A program made the translations under genes and the position numbers. From an uncultured Capnocytophaga sp. (GTDB taxonomy: Bacteria; Bacteroidota; Bacteroidia; Flavobacteriales; Flavobacteriaceae), in the NCBI GenBank assembly GCA_915070235.1, contig CAJZFM010000117.1:1-6906 (forward strand): a DNA stretch of 6,906 nucleotides. Reading direction: 5' to 3'. Each line of letters opens with the position of its first letter. Position 1 is the first letter of the stretch. The notes beneath the pieces are model-generated. The model had not been told where the DNA came from. It searched no databases and saw nothing but the letters and a program-made list of their open reading frames with translations. Below are positions 1 to 4,880 of this stretch, piece after piece.

Positions 1-1
1 G

Positions 2-1039
2 GTTCTCTCCTATGATGCCATCAGAGATCTTAGCGAGACAAAGGCTAAGCGTATGGTACGCGAAGGAAAATTCCCCATGGCCATTGTGCTTCCCGCTCAC
101 CTCTCCGAAGACCTTGAGCGAGAAGTAAAGCAAAAGGTAGATAGGATACTAAGTGCTTTTATGGAGGAGCCCCCCACTGAAGATTCTCTCAAACCATTTG
201 AACCCAAGGAGATACGCCTTTACTTTGATCCTACCTTGCCCCTCTCCTTTAAGGAAACGGTCAAAACCCATATAGATAAGATGATATATCAGGTAGAAAA
301 TCGTTCTATCTACACTGCCTTTGAGAAGGAATTAGGTGAAGGCAAACAACTGCCTTTCTCCACAGAAGGAAGTCTCGTTACTTTTGCAGAGATCAATCCT
401 ACCCCTGCTGCCCAACTGCCCAATTCGGTACAGCACAATGTACCTGCATGGGCACTTTTTGCGATCTTTTTTATCACCATTCCGCTCTCGGCCAATATTG
501 TAAGAGAGAAGACACAAGGGACACATATACGCCTTTTGACCTCTCCTCTTTCTTATGGGGAGCTGCTTATATCTAAGATTATAGTGTTTTTAGGTATAGG
601 TATTTTGCAGTTTGTTCTTATGGTACTTATGGGCTTGTATCTTTTCCCCCTTTTAGGCTTGCCTGCATTGGAGATTGGCGGACGTGTATTAGGGTTACTT
701 GTGGTAGCTGTGGCCTCCTCTATGGCTGCCATTGGCTTGGGGGTACTTTTGGGAACCCTCTGTCATACACAAGAGCAATCGGCACCATTAGGGGCGACAC
801 TTACAGTAATCTTAGCTGCTATCGGAGGGGTATGGATACCTGTCTTTGTGATGCCGTCCTTTATGCAAACGGTGGCTAAGCTCTCTCCTATGAACTGGGG
901 CTTGCAGGCTTTCTATGAGGTACTTCTTAGAGCGAGTGGATTTTCGGCAATAGCAGGTAAGGTGGGACTCCTGCTACTGTTTTTTATTCTTTGTATGGTA
1001 ATTTCTATAGTATATGACAAGGCAAAAAGAAATCTATAA
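2..1039 (+). CDS. ABC-2 type transporter permease, 5' truncated
   Basis: This is the membrane subunit of an ABC exporter, working in the inner membrane with an ATP-binding protein that is probably encoded just upstream, outside the window. The frame is open back to base 2 without a stop, so the ATG at 53 is an internal Met and the N-terminal transmembrane helix is missing. Counting from that Met, residues 1-130 form a soluble periplasmic-type domain (it begins with the family-like stretch REGKFPMAIVLP). Five hydrophobic segments follow at about 131-150, 173-200, 210-235, 243-265 and 303-321. The stretch IPLSANIVREKTQGTHIRLL after the first of these is typical of the ABC2_membrane_3 family. 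The substrate cannot be read from sequence. The 3' end overlaps the thioesterase gene by 26 bases, which suggests coupled translation and a shared pathway. The family call is firm; the role is inferred. Confidence 0.87.
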   Translation, partial: VLSYDAIRDLSETKAKRMVREGKFPMAIVLPAHLSEDLEREVKQKVDRILSAFMEEPPTEDSLKPFEPKEIRLYFDPTLPLSFKETVKTHIDKMIYQVENRSIYTAFEKELGEGKQLPFSTEGSLVTFAEINPTPAAQLPNSVQHNVPAWALFAIFFITIPLSANIVREKTQGTHIRLLTSPLSYGELLISKIIVFLGIGILQFVLMVLMGLYLFPLLGLPALEIGGRVLGLLVVAVASSMAAIGLGVLLGTLCHTQEQSAPLGATLTVILAAIGGVWIPVFVMPSFMQTVAKLSPMNWGLQAFYEVLLRASGFSAIAGKVGLLLLFFILCMVISIVYDKAKRNL

Positions 1040-1463
1040 ACCTACCCCCTTAAGCGAAACGGTACAACTCAGGGTACGCTTTAGCGAGACGGATCCCTTA
1101 GGGATTGTATGGCATGGCAACTATATCAAGTACTTTGAGGAAGGGCGAGAGGCTTTCGGTAGGAAATATGGTATTTCCTATTTGGAGGTAGAGCGTCATG
1201 GGTTTGCTACCCCCATTGTAAAGAGTGTATGCGAACATAAGAAAATGGTGCGCTATGGGGAACTCTTGGAGGTAGAGGCTCGCTATATGGATACCTCTGC
1301 GGCCAAGTTGGTCTTCCAATACTATATCTATAACCAGCAAAAAGAGTTAGTCTGTACAGGAGAGACGGTACAAGTATTTACCCACTTGAAAGAAAGTACC
1401 CTTTGCTTGTATAATCCAGAATTTTATGCCCAATGGAAAGAGAAACATCTATCACACTCCTAA
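1014..1463 (+). CDS. acyl-CoA thioesterase, 4HBT / YbgC-like hotdog fold
   Basis: Predicted cytoplasmic hotdog-fold thioesterase of 149 residues, a usual length for the 4-hydroxybenzoyl-CoA thioesterase/YbgC family, which cleaves acyl-CoA or acyl-carrier thioesters. The active-site signature is clear at residues 20-48: RVRFSETDPLGIVWHGNY, then a helix containing FEEGREAF. Asp27 is the expected catalytic residue, with His34 and Tyr37 in the conserved positions. The chain-length preference is unknown. The ATG at 1014 was chosen because it gives a short leader of about 16 residues before the first beta strand; it lies inside the permease gene and has no Shine-Dalgarno sequence, as is usual in Bacteroidota. 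The gene overlaps the next one by 31 bases. From memory, similar thioesterases next to ABC permeases occur in flexirubin/aryl-polyene clusters of Bacteroidota, so a role in releasing or editing a polyene or lipid acyl chain is possible. Menaquinone-type or housekeeping hydrolysis are alternatives. Confidence 0.88.
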   Translation: MTRQKEIYKPTPLSETVQLRVRFSETDPLGIVWHGNYIKYFEEGREAFGRKYGISYLEVERHGFATPIVKSVCEHKKMVRYGELLEVEARYMDTSAAKLVFQYYIYNQQKELVCTGETVQVFTHLKESTLCLYNPEFYAQWKEKHLSHS

Positions 1464-2131
1464 TCATAGATAGCGATACCCAGTGGCTGGAATATATAGC
1501 ACCTACCTTGCAACAAGCTGGATTTGAGGTACTCACTGCTACCTCAGGAGCGCAGGCATTGCGTATCATTAAGCGAACAACCCCCGAACTATTACTGCTG
1601 AATATCTTCCTGCCCGACACCGATGGCGTGGAAGTATGCGAGCGATTGCGACAGATGCAACTGCCTACCCGCCCTGTTATTGTGCTATTGGCCGAGGAGA
1701 ACCAAGATTATGCACTACTTGCAGGCTTTGAGGCAGGAGCTGATGATTTTATATACAAACAGTTGAAAACCAAACTCTTCATCTACAAGCTTGAGGCACT
1801 TGTTAAGCTCTGTTTTCAAAAACGCAAAGAGGTGAAACAGCCCTTGGTATGTGGGGATTTCTCTTTGGATGAAGAGACATATACCCTTACAAAAGCAGAT
1901 AAGCAATATGTTCTAACAAAAAAAGAATATGAACTGCTCAGCTTGTTACTCTCCGCCCCTAACCGACTTTTTTCTCGTGAGGAAATAGCCACCTACATTT
2001 GGTCAGACCCTGCCGTAGCACATAGCCGCACTATAGATGTCCATATAGGAAAGCTCCGAGACAAAACCGGCCACGCGAGGATTAAGACCGTCAAGGGAGT
2101 GGGGTATAGGTTAGTGAATAGTGAAAAATAA
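1433..2131 (+). CDS. OmpR/PhoB-type regulator with degenerate receiver domain
   Basis: DNA-binding transcription regulator of 232 residues, normal length for the family. Residues 7-125 form a receiver domain and residues 138-228 a winged-helix effector. In the effector, LTKKEYELLSLLL, the helix SRTIDVHIGKLRDK and the wing IKTVKGVGYRL are all well kept, so DNA binding is likely intact. The receiver is not canonical. The phospho-acceptor position is Asn57 (codon AAT at 1601) in LLLLNIFLPDTDG; the second acid of the acidic pocket is Ser14; the switch Thr position is Leu86; the Pro after the conserved Lys109 is Gln110. Its remainder (LLAGFEAGADDFIYKQLK) resembles the PhoB-like regulators of Bacteroidota, so it looks like a diverged paralogue. 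I infer it is not controlled by ordinary phosphorylation. No sensor kinase is in the window. It is the last gene of the overlapping cassette and may regulate it. The ATG at 1433 lies inside the thioesterase gene, and it is the only Met before the first beta strand. Confidence 0.9.
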   Translation: MERETSITLLIIDSDTQWLEYIAPTLQQAGFEVLTATSGAQALRIIKRTTPELLLLNIFLPDTDGVEVCERLRQMQLPTRPVIVLLAEENQDYALLAGFEAGADDFIYKQLKTKLFIYKLEALVKLCFQKRKEVKQPLVCGDFSLDEETYTLTKADKQYVLTKKEYELLSLLLSAPNRLFSREEIATYIWSDPAVAHSRTIDVHIGKLRDKTGHARIKTVKGVGYRLVNSEK

Positions 2132-2155
2132 ACCTTTGATTTTTCACTATTCACT
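2113..2155. terminator. bidirectional hairpin between convergent genes
   Basis: A perfect inverted repeat: AGTGAATAGTGAAAAAT at 2113-2129 pairs over all 17 bases with 2139-2155, leaving a 9-base loop. It spans the stop codons of both converging genes (2129-2131 on plus, 2147-2149 on minus), so each arm also encodes a C-terminus (V-N-S-E-K and G-S-E). The stem is A/T-rich and no run of U follows it in either direction, so it is not a textbook intrinsic terminator. A two-way transcription end or an mRNA 3'-end protecting structure is the likely role. Confidence 0.65.
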
Positions 2156-2611
2156 TCCAAAAATTTGTGTCCAGTATTTGCCCTTGTAGGCTACACCCAT
2201 TTCCTTTACATGAGGATTCATGATGTTAGCACAATGTGCGGGGCTACTGAGCCAGCCTTGTATCACCGCTCTTTCATCGGAATAGCCCATAGCGACATTC
2301 TCAGCATAGGCATGCCAATGATAACCAGCCTTGCTTAGGCGCTTGCCAGGGTCATCACCATTTTTGCTGTTATGGGTTAGCTGGTTGCGCTGAGTCATCT
2401 CATTGCTATGCTTTTGGGCAACAGAGGCAAGCTTATCACTCCATGTCAAGGGTGGTACCGCAGGGTAATAGGTGCCCCCGCATTGGCAGCCTTGACTTCT
2501 TTGGGCATTGACCAACTCCAAAAGCAAATCCTTGTTAAGGGAATCGTTCTGTGTATCATCTGTTACTGTGCAGCAGATAAATAAGAGCGGGAATAGGAGC
2601 TTTTGTAACAT
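2147..2611 (-). CDS. CAP/SCP-domain (YkwD-like) probable lipoprotein
   Basis: Small secreted protein of 154 residues with a CAP (cysteine-rich secretory/antigen 5/PR-1) domain. The N-terminus MLQKLLFPLLFICC is a short hydrophobic signal followed by Cys13-Cys14. It resembles a Bacteroidota lipoprotein signal, though the residues before the Cys (F-I) fit the lipobox poorly. An acidic pair (D18 D19) follows soon after. The CAP domain covers about 28-151: LVNAQR, then PPLTWSDKLASVAQKHSNEM, LTH (His80), AENVAMG (Glu104), SPAHCANIMNP (His126) and the closing YWTQIF. His80, Glu104 and His126 fit the conserved cavity residues. Cys42, Cys44 and Cys127 (in CQCGG and HCANIM) mark a subfamily and may form a disulfide. 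Bacterial CAP proteins mostly lack a proven activity, so envelope or host-surface function is only a guess. An in-frame TAA lies directly before the ATG, so the start cannot be further upstream. Confidence 0.87.
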   Translation of the reverse strand: MLQKLLFPLLFICCTVTDDTQNDSLNKDLLLELVNAQRSQGCQCGGTYYPAVPPLTWSDKLASVAQKHSNEMTQRNQLTHNSKNGDDPGKRLSKAGYHWHAYAENVAMGYSDERAVIQGWLSSPAHCANIMNPHVKEMGVAYKGKYWTQIFGSE

Positions 2612-2692
2612 TTATTCTTCAAATATAGCTTTAGTATTGATACTTAGTTCAGGAAATTTTACAGAGTGGATAGTTTTTCCCAAAGTTTTCAT
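2612..2692 (-). CDS. candidate 26-residue small ORF between glnS and CAP gene
   Basis: An ATG at 2692 begins three bases after the glnS stop and runs 26 codons to a TAA at 2614-2612, which directly abuts the CAP gene ATG (TAAATG). It is in the same frame as both neighbours. The peptide starts MKTLGKTIHSV and ends NTKAIFEE; it has no signal peptide, no membrane segment and matches nothing I recognise. The A-rich context before its ATG is typical of Bacteroidota starts, and the exact fit to the gap suggests termination-reinitiation coupling. In an A/T-rich 84-base gap such an ORF can occur by chance, so this is tentative. Confidence 0.3.
   Translation of the reverse strand: MKTLGKTIHSVKFPELSINTKAIFEE
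2620..2627 (-). promoter_or_regulatory. possible Bacteroidota -7 box before CAP gene
   Basis: On the minus strand this reads TATATTTG, an exact match to the Bacteroidota sigma-ABfr -7 consensus TAnnTTTG. It lies 8 bases before the CAP gene ATG, so a start from it would give an almost leaderless mRNA. No convincing TTTG -33 element lies about 20 bases upstream. It also falls inside the small ORF. It could be chance. Confidence 0.2.
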
Positions 2693-2714
2693 TTTTTACT
2701 CTTCACTCTTTACC
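2687..2714 (-). repeat. period-7 repeat tract at the 3' end of glnS
   Basis: On the minus strand four successive 7-base units read GGTAAAG, AGTGAAG, then AGTAAAA, AATGAAA. The tract encodes the last GlnRS residues (V-K-S-E-E), supplies the TAA stop, and provides the ATG of the small ORF. The 17 bases at 2691-2707 match an arm of the 2113-2155 hairpin at 15 of 17 positions. Confidence 0.5.
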
Positions 2715-4390
2715 TTCTCCCAAGTGTCCTTAAGTCCTACTGTCTTGTTAAAGACGAGTTTCTCGGTAGTGCTATCAGGATCTACACAGAAGTAGCCAAG
2801 GCGCTGGAACTGTACGGTATCACCTGCTTTGGCTGTTTGTAGGCTTGGCTCTACATAGGCGGTAATGGTCTTGAGAGAATTGGGGTTGATATAATTAAGA
2901 AAACTATCCTCTTGGCGATCAGGCTCCGCTACGGTGAAGAGACGATCATAGAGGCGTGCTTCAGCGGCTATAGCATGAGGGATAGAGACCCAGTGGAGGG
3001 TACCTTTTACCTTGCGAGTACTTGCCTCAGAGCCACTACCGCTACGGCTGTCAGGGTCATAGGTACAGTGTATCTCGGTGATATTGCCTTCACTATCCTT
3101 TACAACACTTTCTGCCTTGATGATATAGGCATTCTTCAAGCGTACTTCTCCACCGAGTTTTAGGCGGAAATACTTCTTGTCGGCTTCTTCGCGGAAATCC
3201 TCACGCTCTATATATAACTCACGAGAGAAAGGCACCTTGCGGTAGGTCATAGGGCTTACCTCAGGGTTGTTTTCGGCATCAAGCCATTCTTCTTGGCCTT
3301 CGGGGTAGTTGGTGATTACGACCTTTACAGGGTCAAGTACTGCCATGACACGGTTGGCCTTCTTGTTGAGGTCTTCGCGTACGCAAAACTCTAAGAGCGA
3401 GACATCTATAAGGTTTTCACGCTTGGCAATACCAATGGTGTCGGCAAACTTGCGGATAGCTTCAGGGGTATAGCCACGACGGCGCAAGCCCGAAATGGTA
3501 GGCATACGAGGGTCGTCCCAGCCTGCTACATAGTGCTCATTGACCAGTTGCAACAGCTTGCGCTTGCTCACAATGGTATGGCTAAGGTTACGGCGGGCAA
3601 ACTCACGTTGCTTAGGGCGTACGACCTTTTCCCCTTGAGGTATGATCTGATCTAAGAACCAATCATAGAGTTCTCTATGAGGCAGAAACTCCAAGGTACA
3701 GAGCGAGTGAGATATCTGTTCTAAGTAATCACTTTCCCCATGAGCCCAGTCATACATAGGGTAGATATGCCACTTATCCCCAGTACGGTGGTGAGAGGCA
3801 TTCATGATACGATAGATGATAGGGTCGCGCATGAGCATATTGGGCGAGGCCATATCTATTTTGGCGCGAAGGACATAGGTGCCGTTGGCAAACTCCCCAT
3901 TCTTCATACGCTCAAAAAGGGCAAGGTTCTCTTCTGGGGAAGTATTGCGATAAGGGCTTTCGGTACCTGCGGTGGTAGGAGTACCCTTTTGGGCAGCAAT
4001 CTCCTCGGAGGTCTGCTTATCTACATAGGCCTTGCCTTGCCTGATGAGCATCACAGCCCACTCGTATAGTTCTTGGAAGTAGTCAGAGGCGTAGCACTCT
4101 TTGTCCCATTTGAAGCCGAGCCATGCCACATCGCGACGGATGGCATCTACATATTCTTGTTCTTCCTTGCTGGGGTTGGTATCGTCAAAACGTAGATTTA
4201 CAGGGGCATTGTAGCGCAAGCCCAAGCCAAAGTTAAGACAAATAGAGCTAGCATGTCCCAAGTGTAAGTAACCATTAGGCTCTGGAGGAAAGCGAAAACG
4301 CAATTGCTTGTCAGCAAAACCAGCGGCGAGGTCTTCCTCTATGATATTTTCTATAAAATTGTTAGATCTTTCTTTGATTTCTTCTGCCAT
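2696..4390 (-). CDS. glnS: glutaminyl-tRNA synthetase
   Basis: Class I aminoacyl-tRNA synthetase that joins glutamine to tRNA-Gln in the cytoplasm using ATP. At 564 residues it is full length (the E. coli enzyme is about 554). The Rossmann catalytic core shows RFPPEPNGYLHLGHASSI, with the HIGH-class motif HLGH at 43-46. NLRFDDTNPSKEE follows, then the GlnRS-typical WHIYPMYDWAHGESDYLEQI and SHSLCTLEF (about 207-235). The KMSKS-class loop is VSKRK at 274-278. From about residue 345 onward comes the beta-barrel anticodon-binding region, including KYFRLKLGGEVRLKNAYI. GlnRS is distinguished from the related GluRS by the VSKRK loop and the SHSLCTLEF stretch. The ATG at 4390 follows an A-rich leader with no Shine-Dalgarno motif. 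It lies 42 bases after the upstream exported-protein gene and may be transcribed with recQ. The last codons come from the period-7 tract. Confidence 0.97.
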   Translation of the reverse strand: MAEEIKERSNNFIENIIEEDLAAGFADKQLRFRFPPEPNGYLHLGHASSICLNFGLGLRYNAPVNLRFDDTNPSKEEQEYVDAIRRDVAWLGFKWDKECYASDYFQELYEWAVMLIRQGKAYVDKQTSEEIAAQKGTPTTAGTESPYRNTSPEENLALFERMKNGEFANGTYVLRAKIDMASPNMLMRDPIIYRIMNASHHRTGDKWHIYPMYDWAHGESDYLEQISHSLCTLEFLPHRELYDWFLDQIIPQGEKVVRPKQREFARRNLSHTIVSKRKLLQLVNEHYVAGWDDPRMPTISGLRRRGYTPEAIRKFADTIGIAKRENLIDVSLLEFCVREDLNKKANRVMAVLDPVKVVITNYPEGQEEWLDAENNPEVSPMTYRKVPFSRELYIEREDFREEADKKYFRLKLGGEVRLKNAYIIKAESVVKDSEGNITEIHCTYDPDSRSGSGSEASTRKVKGTLHWVSIPHAIAAEARLYDRLFTVAEPDRQEDSFLNYINPNSLKTITAYVEPSLQTAKAGDTVQFQRLGYFCVDPDSTTEKLVFNKTVGLKDTWEKVKSEE

Positions 4391-4418
4391 TTTTAGGTGT
4401 TAGTTTTTAGTTTGAGTT
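4391..4418 (-). repeat. period-7 A-rich leader directly before glnS
   Basis: Read on the minus strand, the 28 bases ending at the glnS ATG divide into four 7-base units. The last three are similar: ACTAAAA, then ACTAACA, then CCTAAAA. Each contains TAA. Such A-rich, unstructured leaders suit initiation in Bacteroidota, where Shine-Dalgarno pairing is little used. The rest of the 42-base gap (4419-4432) holds nothing I recognise. Confidence 0.45.
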
Positions 4419-4432
4419 ATAAGATAAAGTAT

Positions 4433-4852
4433 TTAGAATTTCCAAGGGGTCATTCTCCCAAAGAAATTAATAACTACCGACAAGGTAAAACCATTAAAAG
4501 TAGCTTCATTTCTCAGGGGTAGGGAATAGCCTGCTTGTATTTGGTATTTATTGACCAAAGACAATCCTGCACGAGGTGTAATCGCATGAGTATTGACAGA
4601 AAGTCCCATTCCGAAAAGCATCATATAGAGATCTGCTCCTATTTCAGGAACAAACTGTATTGTACCCTTATGTCTACCCACATGAGAGCCTGCATAATAA
4701 GATAACCCTGCATAGAAAGGATCAGAATTGTTGGATACGCCTACAAACCCATAATGATACACCCTATTGGTAAAGGTATAAGCAGTGCGTAGCCCGACAT
4801 ATTGTCCCTTTGCTAAAAAAGGGAAAAATACTAATAGTAATAAGGCCCTCAT
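4433..4852 (-). CDS. exported protein of unknown function, barrel-like
   Basis: I do not recognise this 139-residue protein. Residues 1-16 (MRALLLLVFFPFLAKG) look like a Sec signal peptide, with likely cleavage before Gln17, a common Bacteroidota pattern. The mature part has no membrane helix. It is rich in Tyr, Phe and Gly with alternating polar and hydrophobic stretches (YVGLRTAYTF, FYAGLSYYAG, YQIQAGYSL, GFTLSVVINFFG) and ends in Phe, all consistent with beta strands of a small outer-membrane barrel. There is no cysteine after the signal, so it is not a lipoprotein. It starts 28 bases after recQ and stops 42 bases before glnS on the same strand, so it is probably co-transcribed with them, but that says nothing about its role. 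At about 123 mature residues it would make only a small barrel of perhaps eight strands. Confidence 0.75.
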   Translation of the reverse strand: MRALLLLVFFPFLAKGQYVGLRTAYTFTNRVYHYGFVGVSNNSDPFYAGLSYYAGSHVGRHKGTIQFVPEIGADLYMMLFGMGLSVNTHAITPRAGLSLVNKYQIQAGYSLPLRNEATFNGFTLSVVINFFGRMTPWKF

Positions 4853-4880
4853 TATTAGTCTTTAATCATTAATCATTATT
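4853..4880 (-). repeat. period-7 repeat filling the recQ downstream gap
   Basis: The whole 28-base gap between the recQ stop and the next ATG divides into four 7-base units on the minus strand: AATAATG, ATTAATG, then ATTAAAG, ACTAATA. The plus strand shows a perfect tandem AATCATT pair at 4864-4877. Every unit holds a TAA. Confidence 0.5.

Noticed and set aside
53..55. ATG at 53 as the true permease start
   Set aside because: The frame is open to base 2 and the residues before it (ending S-E-T-K-A-K-R) continue the periplasmic domain; an ABC-2 permease of this family also needs an N-terminal membrane helix.
1918..1924. Run of seven A in the regulator gene as a frameshift site
   Set aside because: The frame continues through it into a well-conserved winged helix, and no alternative product is suggested by the other frames.
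2652..2680. GGAAA...TTTCC inverted repeat as a terminator after glnS
   Set aside because: Only five base pairs with a 19-base loop and no following U-run; too weak to call.
2508..2795. 95-codon plus-strand open frame across the glnS-CAP gap
   Set aside because: It overlaps coding sequence of two good minus-strand genes at both ends, and its peptide is low-complexity Ser/Phe-rich with no recognisable domain.
3740..4069. 109-codon open frame on the plus strand inside glnS
   Set aside because: Mirror of the well-conserved GlnRS core on the opposite strand; no supporting motif.
4419..4440. Promoter for glnS in the gap before it
   Set aside because: No TAnnTTTG box with a spaced TTTG element could be found; co-transcription with the upstream genes is simpler.
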